Assembly (NCBI GenBank): GCA_965198045.1 | Contig: CBDAOL010000010.1 | Coordinates: 310,001-374,000 of the forward strand | Source of the DNA: CBDDEC01 sp965198045 | GTDB taxonomy: Bacteria > Chloroflexota > Dehalococcoidia > UBA2979 | DNA length: 64,000 bases | Reading direction: 5' to 3' | Shown: piece by piece, positions 25,969-35,830 of the stretch | How positions within the stretch are numbered: the first letter of the stretch is position 1 | Layout: the number at the start of each line of letters is the position of its first letter | Notes under the pieces: generated by a model | What the model was told of the DNA's origin: nothing | The model's input: only the letters and a program-made list of their open reading frames with translations | Database searches by the model: none | Position numbers and translations under genes: made by a program

Positions 25969-26801
25969 GCGCCACCGTCCACGCGCGCGTCCGCGGCGTC
26001 CAGGCTGTCGGCGATGCGTGCGAAGCGAGCCTCGATACGGCCGCGCGAGTCGTCGTGCGTGAAGATGAACGGCTCGTTCGCCGCGATCGCGTTCAGCACA
26101 GCCTCTGCGACCGGGTCCGCCGTCATCGCCTGCGCCACGCGCACGGGCACGGGCGAGCGGTGTCCCTCGCCGAGGCTCGCAGGCCGGTTGCGCTCGGCGT
26201 CGAAGATGCCGGTCGAGACCGTGCCGGGACAGAGCACCGTCACGCCGATGCCCTCCGCCGAGAGTTCCTGGCGCAGCACCTCGCTGTAGACGACGACCGC
26301 CGCCTTCGAGGCCGTGTATGCGCCGAGGCTGGCGTCGACACGAGGAGCGAGGCCCGCCATCGAGCCGGTGTTCATGATGTGGGCGTTCGGCGCGTGCGTG
26401 CGGAGCTGCGGCAGGAACGTGCGCACACCCTCGACGACGCCCAGGAGATTGACGCCCAGCGTCCACGTCCAGTCGTCGTCGTCCGAGTCGTCGAGGTCGG
26501 CGCGCGTCATCACGCCTGCGTTGTTGACCAAGAGCTGCGCCGGGCCGAACTCGCGCTCCGTGGCTTCCGCGAGCGAGGCCCATGAGGTCTGCAGGCTGAC
26601 GTCAGTCGGGTGCGCCAGGGCCTGGCCGCCAGCGGCTTCGACCGCCGCCACCGCCTCGACGAGGCCGTCGGCGTCGACATCAGCCAGTACGACGCGGCCA
26701 TCGCGGGCGCCGAGCGCCACCGCGATGGCGCGTCCGATACCACTCGCTGCGCCTGTCACGACAGACACACACCCCTCGACGTTCAGACCGCCCTCGGGCA
26801 T
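25965..26801 (-). CDS. SDR family oxidoreductase
   Basis: Classical short-chain dehydrogenase, 278 aa. Motifs present: TGAASGIGRAIAV for cofactor, NNAG, and the catalytic block MAGLAPRVDASLGAYTASKAAV with intact YxxxK. The C-terminal extension after about residue 215 is typical. ATG 26801 (MPEGGLNVEGC) is preferred over the longer open frame, which is Arg/Ser-rich. It is divergent from the carboxyltransferase gene at 26962 and coupled to the LLM gene at 24943 through a 4-bp overlap. Confidence 0.9.
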   Translation of the reverse strand: MPEGGLNVEGCVSVVTGAASGIGRAIAVALGARDGRVVLADVDADGLVEAVAAVEAAGGQALAHPTDVSLQTSWASLAEATEREFGPAQLLVNNAGVMTRADLDDSDDDDWTWTLGVNLLGVVEGVRTFLPQLRTHAPNAHIMNTGSMAGLAPRVDASLGAYTASKAAVVVYSEVLRQELSAEGIGVTVLCPGTVSTGIFDAERNRPASLGEGHRSPVPVRVAQAMTADPVAEAVLNAIAANEPFIFTHDDSRGRIEARFARIADSLDAADARVDGGA

Positions 26802-26961
26802 CGCACTGCTCCCACTCCGGCCGCTCCTGCGACCGCGCCGATGATAGCGGGCTGTCCGAGGCTGGAACCACGATCGGCGTGCCCGGAGCGTGGGCAGGTC
26901 GTAGCATCGCGCCGCGGGGACGCAGATGCCGATAGCGCCCCGACCGCGCGAGGAGGTTGAC

Positions 26962-28518
26962 GTGAGCTGGCAACCCGAGGTCGACGAACTGCAGCGACGA
27001 CAGGAGTTGGCGAAGCGCATGGGTGGCGACGCCGGCATCCAGCGCCAGCGGGAGCGCGGCAAGCTCACCGTTCGCGAACGCATCGACGCCCTCGCGGACG
27101 AGGGGTCGTTCCGCGAGTTCGCCGGCCTCGTCGGCCGCGCCACTTACGAGGACAACGAACTGACCGACTTCACGCCGAAGGGCGCCGTCGAGGGCTTCGG
27201 GGAGCTCGATGGCCGCCAGGTCGTGGTCAGTGCCGGCGACTTCACCGTCCGTGGCGGCTCGGGCGGCGGTTCCGAGGGCGGGCTCGGATCGGAGCTGCGC
27301 TCGAACCAGCGCGCGCTCGAGTGGCGCCTGCCGTACGTCCGTCTCCTCGACGCAGCGGGGGGCAGCGTGCGCGGGTTCGAGACGCTGGGCCGCACTTACC
27401 TGCCGGACGGCAACGCCTGGTCCACCCTCGACATGGACCTCCTGCGCATGTCGCCGACCGTGTCAGCGGTCCTCGGCTCGGTTGCCGGGCTGCCGGCGGT
27501 CAACGTCTGCATGGCGCACTTCAGCGTGATGGTGAAAGACATCTCGCAGGTCTTCCCCGGTGGGCCACCGGTCGTCAAGGCGGCGCTCGGCTACGACATC
27601 ACGAAGGAGGACCTCGGCGGCGACCAGATCCACACGAAAGTCAGCGGCGTCGTCGACAACCTCGCCGAGACGGAGGAGGAGGCGTTCGACATGATCCGTC
27701 GCTTCCTCTCCTACCTGCCGCCGAACGTCCACGAACTCCCGCCGAGGGCGGAGCCGACCGACGATCCGGAGCGCCGCGACGAGTCGCTGCTTTCGATCGT
27801 CCCGCGCGACCGCCGCATCCCCTACAGCGCGCACGAGGTCATCGACGCAGTCGTGGACCGCGATTCGTTCTTCGAGATCGCCCCCGACTACGGCAAGACG
27901 AGGGTGACCGGCCTCGCCCGGCTCAACGGCTACCCCGTCGGCATCATGGCGAACAACGCGAGGCACCTCGGCGGCACGACCGACATCGATGGCGGCGAGA
28001 AGGTGATCCGCCTGCTGCAGCTCTGCGACACGTTCCACCTGCCGCTGATCTCGCTCGCGGACGAGCCGGGCTTCATGGTCGGCCTCGAGTCGGAGAAGCG
28101 CGGCATCGAACGGGCCGGCGCGCGCCTCGTGATCGCGACCTGCGAGAGCCGGATGCCCTGGCTGACGGTGGTCATGGGCCGCCTCTTCGGCGTCGCCGGC
28201 CAGTGCCACCACCGGCCGACGGGCATGTTCCGCCGCTACGCCTGGCCCTCCGCACGCTGGGGCTCGATGCACATCCAGGGCGGCGCCTCCGCCGCCTACC
28301 GGCGCGAGATCGACGAGGCGGACGACCCGGAGGCCAAGCGCGCCGAGATCGAGGCCCGCCTCGAGGCGCTCGCCTCGCCCTTCCGCACCGCCGAGGCGAC
28401 CGGGCAGGACATCATCGATCCGCGTGATACGCGCCCGCTGCTCTGCCGCTTCGTCGAGGAGGCGCAGCCGATCCTCGCGACGCAGCTCGGCCCGAACCCG
28501 ACGCCCTACCATCCGTAG
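26962..28518 (+). CDS. acyl-CoA carboxylase carboxyltransferase (beta) subunit
   Basis: Carboxyltransferase that moves CO2 from carboxybiotin to an acyl-CoA such as acetyl-, propionyl- or methylcrotonyl-CoA, 518 aa. GKLTVRERIDALADEGSF is near the N-terminus. The acyl-CoA oxyanion loop GSGGGSEGG lies around residue 100 and the carboxybiotin loop around LADEPGFMVG. GQCHHRPTGMFRRYAWPS is a later conserved block. GTG 26962 follows AGGAGG. No biotin carboxylase/BCCP partner is adjacent, so it must pair with a subunit elsewhere. A decayed homologue of its first 65 codons lies at 49184. Confidence 0.92.
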   Translation: MSWQPEVDELQRRQELAKRMGGDAGIQRQRERGKLTVRERIDALADEGSFREFAGLVGRATYEDNELTDFTPKGAVEGFGELDGRQVVVSAGDFTVRGGSGGGSEGGLGSELRSNQRALEWRLPYVRLLDAAGGSVRGFETLGRTYLPDGNAWSTLDMDLLRMSPTVSAVLGSVAGLPAVNVCMAHFSVMVKDISQVFPGGPPVVKAALGYDITKEDLGGDQIHTKVSGVVDNLAETEEEAFDMIRRFLSYLPPNVHELPPRAEPTDDPERRDESLLSIVPRDRRIPYSAHEVIDAVVDRDSFFEIAPDYGKTRVTGLARLNGYPVGIMANNARHLGGTTDIDGGEKVIRLLQLCDTFHLPLISLADEPGFMVGLESEKRGIERAGARLVIATCESRMPWLTVVMGRLFGVAGQCHHRPTGMFRRYAWPSARWGSMHIQGGASAAYRREIDEADDPEAKRAEIEARLEALASPFRTAEATGQDIIDPRDTRPLLCRFVEEAQPILATQLGPNPTPYHP

Positions 28519-28545
28519 CCAGCGAGACCGCCGGTCACGCGAGGG

Positions 28546-28573
28546 CAGTTACTCGGCGGCAGTTACTCGGCGG
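28546..28573. repeat. 14-bp perfect tandem repeat
   Basis: CAGTTACTCGGCGG is present twice without a spacer, covering the stop codon of the small membrane-protein gene (minus). The duplication leaves its protein end unchanged because the first stop still applies. Confidence 0.9.
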
Positions 28574-28784
28574 ACGCGGAGGAGGGCTGGTAGCGCCAGA
28601 GCATCGCCGCGATGGCGAGGCTGCTCGCGAGGACGAACAGCAGCATGAGTAGAGCGAGCCCCACGGGGAGCCCGGCGAGCACGGCGCGGAGGATCACGAC
28701 CAGCAGTAGCAGGTTGACGATGCTGGTCAGCATGATCAGGAACAGGTTGGGTGGCGTGGGCTCGTCGACGCCGTCAGTCCGCAT
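28563..28784 (-). CDS. small two-helix membrane protein, unknown function
   Basis: A 73-residue protein beginning MRTDGVDEPTPPNLFL, followed by two hydrophobic helices (LIMLTSIVNLLLLVVILRAV and LALLMLLFVLASSLAIAAM) and a short polar tail ending PSSASAE. ATG 28784 has GGGGGG a few bases upstream; a longer frame to 28844 is less likely. I recognise no family. It lies between the convergent carboxyltransferase and the nucleoside hydrolase on its own strand. Confidence 0.65.
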   Translation of the reverse strand: MRTDGVDEPTPPNLFLIMLTSIVNLLLLVVILRAVLAGLPVGLALLMLLFVLASSLAIAAMLWRYQPSSASAE

Positions 28785-28910
28785 TGTCCCCCCGGAGTTC
28801 AGGGCGAACCGACGCCCTCCCCCGATCGATAGCACGCGCACCACCGCGCAGACCGTCAGAGCGCATCAGGGAGCGAAAGAGTCCGCGACCAGACATCAGA
28901 ACGCGCGGCC

Positions 28911-29852
28911 CTAGACCGGCAGCGAGGCCAGCCGTTCCAGGAGCAGGTCGAAGAAGCCCTCGTCGTCGATGCCAGTGATCACCGTGGCGTTGGGCTCGTC
29001 GCGCCCACCGCGCCAGTCGACGACCGTCCGTCCGAAGGTGTGGCGGCCCTCGGTCTCGACCACCACGTGGCGATCGCGGCCCCCGAACAGCTCCGGGGCG
29101 ACGAGGTAGGCCACCGCGCACGGGTCGTGCAGGGGCATGCCCGCACCGCGCGCGAGGGGACGTGAGCCGTAGAACTCGAGCATGCCGACGACCGCCCTCG
29201 ACACGTCGCTGTCGAGCGATGCGATGGCGTCGAGGCGTTCGCGTGTGACGGGCGCCTGGTGCGTCACGTCGAGGCCGTGCATGACGATCGGGATACCGGA
29301 GCGGAAGACGATGTCCGCGGCATGCGGGTCGGCGTAGATGTTGAACTCCGCCGAGGGCGTGACGTTGCCCTGCCCCATCGCGCCGCCCATGAGCACGATC
29401 CGCCGGACCCTCGGGGCGATGTCAGGCGCGCGTCGAAGCGCCGTCGCGATGTTCGTCAGCGGACCGATCGGACAGAGCGTCACCTCGTCACGATCGCGTA
29501 CGAGCGCGATCAAGCGATCGACCGCATGACCCCCGGCGAGTTCAGACGCGGGCGGCGGCAGGCCCGCGCCGTCGAGGCCGGTCTCGCCGTGGACGTATTC
29601 GGCCGTCACCGGCTCCCGCACGAGCGGGCGATCGCAGCCGGCGTAGACCGGCACCTCATGCGCGCCCGCGAGTTCGAGCACACGCCGGGCGTTCGCCGAG
29701 GTGTGGGCCAGCGGCACATTGCCCGCGACCGCGGTGACCGCGAGCAGATCGATCTCCGGCGACGCGACCGCGAGCAGCAGTGCGACCGCGTCGTCCTGGC
29801 CGGGGTCGCAGTCGATGATGACCGGCTCGCCGTTGCGCTCCTGCGAGGTCAC
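28911..29852 (-). CDS. inosine-uridine preferring nucleoside hydrolase family protein
   Basis: Hydrolyses the N-glycosidic bond of a nucleoside to base plus ribose; 313 aa. The Ca2+-binding signature is IIDCDPGQDDAVALLLA near the N-terminus, with further ligand regions at MGGAMGQGNVTPSAEFNIYADP and, near the C-terminus, HDPCAVAYLVAPELF. The length and N-terminal Asp cluster are normal for the family. Its upstream gene on the same strand (LLM oxidoreductase, 29868) ends 15 bp before its ATG, so they form an operon. Specificity (purine or pyrimidine) is not readable. Confidence 0.93.
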   Translation of the reverse strand: MTSQERNGEPVIIDCDPGQDDAVALLLAVASPEIDLLAVTAVAGNVPLAHTSANARRVLELAGAHEVPVYAGCDRPLVREPVTAEYVHGETGLDGAGLPPPASELAGGHAVDRLIALVRDRDEVTLCPIGPLTNIATALRRAPDIAPRVRRIVLMGGAMGQGNVTPSAEFNIYADPHAADIVFRSGIPIVMHGLDVTHQAPVTRERLDAIASLDSDVSRAVVGMLEFYGSRPLARGAGMPLHDPCAVAYLVAPELFGGRDRHVVVETEGRHTFGRTVVDWRGGRDEPNATVITGIDDEGFFDLLLERLASLPV

Positions 29853-29867
29853 TGGACGCCTCGTGCG

Positions 29868-30863
29868 CTACGCCATCACCGATTCGAGCCAGTGCCCGAC
29901 ATCGGTCGGCGAGCCCGGCGGCAGGTGCAGCAGCTGCACGTCGGCCCCAAGATCGGAGCGCTGCTGCAGCTGCTCCCGCACGTCCTCGATGCTGCCAATC
30001 ACCTGGCAGGAGCGCACCATGTCGTCCGAGATCGCGGCGACGGAGGTCTCAGCGTCGCGCTCGGCCCACGCGGCTTTCGAGGCCTCGACCTCCGCCTCGA
30101 ACCCGTTGCGGGCGAGCATCTGCCAGTAGAAGACGCCCATGCGGTTGGTGTAGTGGTGCAGCAGCCGCCGCCCCTCGTCCCACAACCCCTCGTCGGCCTC
30201 GGTACCGTCGAGGACCGCGACCTTCGTGAAGGGCGCGATCGTGAACTCGCGACCGGGGTCGCCGGAGTCGGCCGCGCCAGCCTGGAGGTCTGAGCGCAGC
30301 TGCTCGAACAGCTCACGCGGCCAGTGGATCGGGAAGATGCCGTCGCCGATCTGGCCGGTCTGGTGGATCGACTTCGGCGTGATCGCCGCGATGTAGACGG
30401 GGATGTGGGTCCTCGGGCGGTTGTAGTCGAGGCGGAAGCCGCGCGACATCTGGAAGATCTCGCCGTCGTACTCCAGCTTCTCCCCGGCGATCAGCGCGTT
30501 GAAGACCTCGACGTACTCGCGGATGCGTCGCAGCGGCTTCTTGAACGGCACGCCGTGGAAGTGCTCGATCACGAACTCGCCAGAGGAGCCGAGGCCGAGG
30601 ACCATCCGGCCGTCCGACATCTCCTCGAGCATCGCGTAGTCCTGCGCCATGGCCGCTGGCGTGCGGGAGAAGACGTTGAGGATCGAGGTGCCGATCGTGA
30701 CGTTCGAGGTCTCCATCGCCAGCGCTGCGAGCCACGGCACGGTCGAGCGGCCCCACGCCTCGCCTGTAGTGATCATCTCGACGCCGAGGTTCTCGGCGAC
30801 CTTCGCCTTCTCGAGGTTCTCCCGCCAGTCATCGCCGGGCCCTATCTGCAGTCCGAGTCGCAT
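29868..30863 (-). CDS. LLM-class flavin/F420-dependent oxidoreductase
   Basis: Luciferase-like TIM barrel, 331 aa. MRLGLQIGPGDDWRENL and AENLGVEMITTGEAWGRS open it; TIGTSILNVFSRTPAAMAQ and RMVLGLGSSGEFVIEHFHG are the conserved cofactor strands of the F420-type subgroup. ATG 30863 with AAGGGGG upstream is chosen; the open frame extends further as low-complexity Arg/Gly sequence. It precedes the nucleoside hydrolase by 15 bp. The substrate is unknown. Confidence 0.9.
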   Translation of the reverse strand: MRLGLQIGPGDDWRENLEKAKVAENLGVEMITTGEAWGRSTVPWLAALAMETSNVTIGTSILNVFSRTPAAMAQDYAMLEEMSDGRMVLGLGSSGEFVIEHFHGVPFKKPLRRIREYVEVFNALIAGEKLEYDGEIFQMSRGFRLDYNRPRTHIPVYIAAITPKSIHQTGQIGDGIFPIHWPRELFEQLRSDLQAGAADSGDPGREFTIAPFTKVAVLDGTEADEGLWDEGRRLLHHYTNRMGVFYWQMLARNGFEAEVEASKAAWAERDAETSVAAISDDMVRSCQVIGSIEDVREQLQQRSDLGADVQLLHLPPGSPTDVGHWLESVMA

Positions 30864-30898
30864 CGCATCCCCCTTGATGTCGCCGCTGTCCGCGCAGG

Positions 30899-32036
30899 CT
30901 AGGCCGGTTCGCCGCGGTGGGCCAGCACCGCCTCGTCGAGGACCGCGCCGAGTCCCGGTCCCGCCGGGATCTCGCACGCCCCGTCGAGGAACGCCTCGCG
31001 CGGCGCGAGCAGCTCGGCGCGCCACGTCGCCTCGTGGACCGAGTGTTCGAGCGGTCGCAAGGCGCCGGACGCCGCCATCACGTGAGCGCTCTGCAACAGC
31101 GACACCGGGCCGCTCGGGCAGTGCAACGAGGCGCTGCCCGGCCGGATCGCCTCCACGGCCCGCGCCGCCTGTACTGCCTCGACGGGGCCGCCGCAGAGCA
31201 GGACGTCCGGCATGACGACATCCAGCGTCTCGTCACGGATCAACGCCTCGAAGAGCTCGACGCCGTAGCCTTGTTCGGCGCCCGGAACGTCGATCGCAGA
31301 CGCCTCTCGCACCGCGCGCATCGCCTCTGGCTCGGCAAGCACGTCGACCGGCTCCTCGAACCACACCACGCCCAGCGCACGCAGCTCCCGCTCGAGCGCC
31401 AGCGCGGCGTCGAGGCTGAAGCGGCGATGGCAGTCGACGTAGAGCGGAACGTCGGGACCGATCTCGGCGCGCACCGCGGCGACGCGCGCCAGGCCGGGAC
31501 GCACTTCCTCGGGCAGTCCCTCGTGCGCGAACGGTGCGCGCGCCTCGTCGAACGGGGCGCACTTCACCGCCCGGAATCCCGCGTCGAGCGCGGCGCGCGC
31601 CGCCTCGGCGAAGGCCGCGGGCGAGCGGTCCCGCGGCCCTTCGTCGTCCGGCAGCATCGAGCGGTTGACGTTGGCATAGACCTCCACCGGTGATGGCGCG
31701 GCGGGGCCACCGAGATACGCGCACAGCGACTGCCCGGCGCGGCGGACGAAGAGGTCGGCCAGCGCGCCACGCACGCTGCTCACCGCGGCGCCGAGCACGG
31801 GATCGGCACGCGCGGCCTCATCGCCGACGCCGAGCATCGCGACGACGCCCGGATCGTCCTCGACCGTCGCGCCGTCGAGCCGCGGCCAGAGGCCGCGCAG
31901 GGCGTCGAGGGCGCGCGGCACCACCTCGCCAAGGCCCCTCACGCCGCTGGCGTCGGTGATGCGCACGAAGATCCAGTCGCTGGGGGCCGCGGACGTGGAC
32001 GCGCGTCAGCTCGAGGCGAGCGAGGGCCGGCGTCAC
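30899..32036 (-). pseudogene. mandelate racemase/muconate-lactonising enolase-superfamily protein, 1-nt frameshift
   Basis: Enolase-superfamily protein; metal ligands are visible as VDCHRRFSL, WFEEPVDVL and PGAEQGYG, with VMPDVLLCGGPVEA after them. The frame 30899-31966 starts late (MRITDASG). The missing N-terminus (VTPALARLELTRVHVRG) is encoded just upstream in the next frame from GTG 32036, one base after the preceding gene's stop. Removing one base from the five-C run (five G on plus, 31982-31986) joins the frames as HVRGPSDWIFVRITDASG. Total length is 3n+1, as a one-base insertion predicts. It is a true frameshift or a homopolymer miscall. Confidence 0.85.
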
Positions 32037-32037
32037 G

Positions 32038-32832
32038 TCAGTCCTCGGTCGCTGTCTCGCCGGAGGGCGCGCGTCCCATCCCCGGCGGGCCGGCGAACGC
32101 CTGCGCGATCTCGAGGAACTCGCGCGCCGCCTCCCCCTCCCAGCGCAGCGAGGTGTCGAGGTAGTGGATGCGCTGCGTGACGACGCGACAGTACTCGCCC
32201 GCATCGCCCTCGACGCGGTTCCGCGCATCCTCAGGGCCCCACGTCCAGGTCTTGCCGGACGGCGCGACGATCACCACGCGCAGCGACTCCTCGTTCGGTT
32301 CGAGCCCGCGCGTCGTGTAGGCGAACGGGCGGGCGGCGTAGCCGAGGTGCGCCGCGTAGCGCAGGCGGTCGGTGTCGACCGGCTCGATGCCCGCGGCGTC
32401 GAGAGCATCGAGGCCATGCGACCAGCACTCCATCAGTCGCGCCGTACCGAAGGAGCGCGCGCCCATCTCGAGGCCCGCCCACGGCAGGCGCGCCCGCGGG
32501 TCGCCTCCCCGTAGCGCCGAGGCGAGGCGGGCGCGGGCGTCACGCCACCAGGCGAGCAGCTCGTCGATGCTCAGCGTGCGACCCCAGACCTGCCGCCCGG
32601 CGAGAACGCCATCGCCCTCGTACCCGTGCGGCGGCGGCATCTCGGCCGTCGCGGCGATGTGAGCGGCCACGTCGTCGAGGTCGGCGAGGTGGGAGATGCA
32701 GTCACGCATCAACCAGCCCTCGGCGGGGGAGGGGCGCTCCCACACCTCGGCCGCCAGCCCGCTCACCGCGGCGTCGAGGTAGTCCTGCTCGGCGACCAGG
32801 TCGTCGACCAGCTCGTCCATGACGCTCGCCAT
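32038..32832 (-). CDS. DinB-like / maleylpyruvate isomerase-type metal-binding protein (TIGR03084-like)
   Basis: 264-aa protein of the mycothiol-dependent-isomerase/DinB helical-bundle fold. The N-terminal helix DELVDDLVAEQDYLDAAVSGL, the W..PSPAEGWLMRDCISHLADLDDVA block (a His that would bind metal), and the later RLMECWSHGLDALDAAG (second and third metal residues) follow that family. The ATG at 32832 gives a family-like start. It is coupled closely to the enolase-type gene downstream (1 bp) and the MmcQ-like gene upstream (2 bp). The substrate is unknown. Confidence 0.8.
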   Translation of the reverse strand: MASVMDELVDDLVAEQDYLDAAVSGLAAEVWERPSPAEGWLMRDCISHLADLDDVAAHIAATAEMPPPHGYEGDGVLAGRQVWGRTLSIDELLAWWRDARARLASALRGGDPRARLPWAGLEMGARSFGTARLMECWSHGLDALDAAGIEPVDTDRLRYAAHLGYAARPFAYTTRGLEPNEESLRVVIVAPSGKTWTWGPEDARNRVEGDAGEYCRVVTQRIHYLDTSLRWEGEAAREFLEIAQAFAGPPGMGRAPSGETATED

Positions 32833-32834
32833 CG

Positions 32835-33200
32835 CTACCCCTCCTCCGCCAGTTCGAGCTGTGCGGCGACGCGCTTCGGCGCCGTCATCACGAAGCTCTC
32901 CACGATGAACTCGCGCACCTCGTCCCAGTCGACATCGGCGTCGACGTACATGCCAAGCCAGCCGTGCTGGCCGACGTAGCGAGGGACGAAGAACCGCTCC
33001 GGCTCGGCGTCGACGAGGAAGGCCTGCGCCCCCGGCGGCGCCTTGCATTCGAAGGCAGGCCGCCCCTCCGACTCCGTCGGCATGGCGAAGATCTTCTTGC
33101 GGATGCGCCAGGTGACGTGGTCATCCCACGCCAGCTGCTCGTGCGCCTCCGGCAGCGAGAGGCAGATCTCGCGCAGCCGCTCCACCGTGTCCTCGGACAT
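32835..33200 (-). CDS. MmcQ/YjbR family DNA-binding-like protein
   Basis: Compact 121-residue protein with the MmcQ/YjbR pattern: LREICLSLPEAHEQLAWDDHVTWRIRKKIFAM, then a beta-hairpin FECKAPPGAQAFL and PRYVGQHGWLGMYVDADVDWDEV. The fold resembles a cytoplasmic DNA-binding CyaY-like domain, but the function of the family is undefined. The ATG has GGGGGC upstream. It is first of a three-gene minus-strand run (with the DinB-like and enolase-type genes). Confidence 0.85.
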   Translation of the reverse strand: MSEDTVERLREICLSLPEAHEQLAWDDHVTWRIRKKIFAMPTESEGRPAFECKAPPGAQAFLVDAEPERFFVPRYVGQHGWLGMYVDADVDWDEVREFIVESFVMTAPKRVAAQLELAEEG

Positions 33201-33321
33201 GCCCCCGCCTCGCTGCCGCCGTCCAGCGGCGCCGCCACGATATGGATCCGACAGCCGAGGGCGCAACGCGCGCGGCCGAAGGGCATTGCGCCGGCCCGGC
33301 CCTTCGGCGACCCTACCGCGC

Positions 33322-35792
33322 ATGCCTGACCAGCCTGTGCACGTGAGCTTCCTCGACGAGCCGGCCGCGCGCGACCGCGCGCGCAGCGGCGGCAAGGCGG
33401 GCGCCCTCGCCGATCTCGCCGCCGAGGGCCTGCCCATCGTCCACGGCTTCGTGATCCACGGCGACGCGCCCCTCGAGGATCTGCGCGACGAGATCGCGGC
33501 GGCGCTGGACCAGATCGGCGGCGATGCCTTCGCCGTCCGCTCCTCCGCCACGGCCGAGGACCTTGAAGGCGCCAGCTTCGCCGGCATCTACGACTCCTAC
33601 CTCAACGTCCGCGGCGTCGACGACGTGCTGGCACGGGCGCACGATGTCCGCGCGTCGCTCACCTCGGAGCGCGCGCGGGCGTACGCGCAGCGCGTCGGCG
33701 TGGACCCGGCCGAACAGCGCATGGGCGTCCTCGTGCAGCCGCTGCTCGACGCCTCGGCGGCCGGCGTAGCGTTCACACGCGTCCGCTGACCGGCGCCAGC
33801 GACCGCATCATCATCAACGCCGCCTTTGGTCTCGGCGAAGGCGTGGTCGGCGGCAGCGGCGAGGCGGACCACTGTGTGACGAACGCCGAGGCCTCGGCGA
33901 TCCTCGACCGCTCCGTCGCCACCAAGCGCACGCGCGTGATCGCGGCGGCCGGCGGCGGCATCGCCACGGTTGCGGTGGACGGCGACGACGCCGACCGCCC
34001 GGCCCTCGACGACGACGAGGTGCTCGCCGTCGCCTCGCTGGCGCGGCAGGTGCGCGAGGCCGCCGGCGACCGCGACATCGAGTTCGCGCTCGTCGACGGG
34101 GTGGCGCACCTGTTGCAGGCGCGGCCGATCACGGGCCTCGGCGAAGCGGACGAAGAAGCGCCGCCGTTCCCCGTGGAGTGGGAGGATGCGGCCGACGCGA
34201 AGTACAGCTGGCGGATCGCGAGCCGCGGACCGGTCCCGGTCCTCCAGCGCGAGGGCCGAGCGAGGTACGACGAGCACTCCGCCCGCGTCTTCGCGGACAC
34301 CGGCGTGCCCATGGCACGCGCTCACATCGCGCGCTGGGTGAACGGCTATCGCTATGCGCGCCCTGTCGAGACCGAGCAGAGCGACATCGAGGCACGAGGA
34401 GCGCGCCATCGCGCCCGTAACGATGAGCTGCGCTTGCAGGGCGGCTCTGTCTGGCTGTCCGAGGTTGAGCCGCGAACCGTCGCGGTCTGGGAGCGCCTCA
34501 ACCGCTACGCGGAGCTGCGCCGCCGTAGCGACATCGAGGCGAGGATGGCGCATCTCGAGGCGGCGCTCGACGGCTTCGGCCTCGTCATGGGCGACCTGCA
34601 CTGGCGGATGGCTGGAGCGAGCAACCACGACTGGCCCAGCGCCTACGAGGAGATCACGGGCGGGCCGAGAGTCGATGCTGGCATCCTCTTGCAGGCGCTC
34701 GACAACCGGACTACGCGCCTGATTCGTCGCGTCCGCGGCCTCGCCCGCATCGCGCAGTCCAAACCGCCGCTCGCCCGAGCCCTCGACCAGCGCGACTACG
34801 CGCCGATCCTCGAGGCTCGGCGTCGCGGGGCGCTAGCCGGCGAGGCGCCAGGGCGCTTCCGCTCGCGGTTCCGACGCCTGCTGGCCGACTACGGCATGCA
34901 CACCGGCGAGGGCTTCGGACCGAACGTCCGCGGCGACGAGCCCACCTGGAACATGGAGCCGGAGCGCCTGCTCGACCTCGTGCGCAGCTTCGCCGAGCAG
35001 GACATCGACGCGCTCGAGGAGCAAGAGCGCGCCGCGCGCGCCCAACGAGTGTCCGCCGAGCGACGGCTGCGGCGTCGCCTCGCGAACGAGCCGGACGCCC
35101 TCGGGCGCTTCGACGAGGCACTGGCGATCGCACGCCATGGCAACGCCTCGATGGAGAACCACAACTTCTACATGGAGCAGGGGGTCTCGGGTGCGCTGCG
35201 CGAAGCGATGATCCTCGTCGGCGAGGGACTCGCCGAGCGGGGTCAGTTGGCGGAGGCGCGCCACGTCAACCATCTGACGCTCGACGAGGTGCGATCGACG
35301 GTCGCCGACTCGGCGTTCGACGCGCGGCCGATCGTGGACCAACGTCGCGCCGAGCTGGCCAAGCAACGGCTGCTGCGCCCGCCGGAGACGATCGGCGATG
35401 GCGAGCCGGTCCCTATGTTCTTCGGCCCGCAGGAGCCGGAGCGCGACCGTGTCGGCTTGCACGGCTCAGCGCTGTTCGGGACGCCGGCATCGCAGGGAGA
35501 GCACACAGGCATCGCGCGGGTCGTGGCGCCGGGCGCGCCGCCGCCGGAGATCAAGGCGGGCGAGATCTTCGTCGGCGTGAACGCCGGTCCGGAATGGACG
35601 CCGATGATGCCGCTGCTCGGCGCGATCATCCTCGACCAGGGGGCCATCTTCCAGCACATCTGCCTGGTCGCCCGCGAGTACCGCGTGCCCTGCGTGATCG
35701 GCACGCGCGAGGCGACGCGGGTGATCCGCGACGGCCAGCGGCTCCATGTCGACGGTCGCGAGGGTCGAGTGGAGCTCAACCCGCTCGGCTGA
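33322..35792 (+). pseudogene. PEP-utilising enzyme (PEP synthase / rifampicin phosphotransferase-like), 1-nt frameshift
   Basis: N-terminal ATP-grasp PPDK-type domain: GGKAGALADLAAEGLPIVHGF, then FAVRSSATAEDLEGASFAGIYDS. The frame breaks near 33780: FTR is followed out of register by PLTGASDRIIINAAFG, where the family has FTRDPLTG, so one base of the Asp codon is missing. From 33790 the second frame runs to 35792 and ends with a PEP-mobile domain (IFQHICLVAREYRVPCVIG), with the catalytic His in FQH rather than TSH. There is no PEP-binding TIM barrel at the end, which is closer to rifampicin phosphotransferase order than PEP synthase. The total length is 3n+2, as a one-base deletion predicts. 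Confidence 0.85.
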
Positions 35793-35830
35793 GGCCGACG
35801 CCGGCACGAGGCGGTGCGTAGGATGGATCT

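Noticed and set aside
24943..26583. A single long LLM-class protein with an N-terminal extension
   Set aside because: The extension is the off-frame of the SDR; GTG 25968 overlapping the SDR stop is the natural start.
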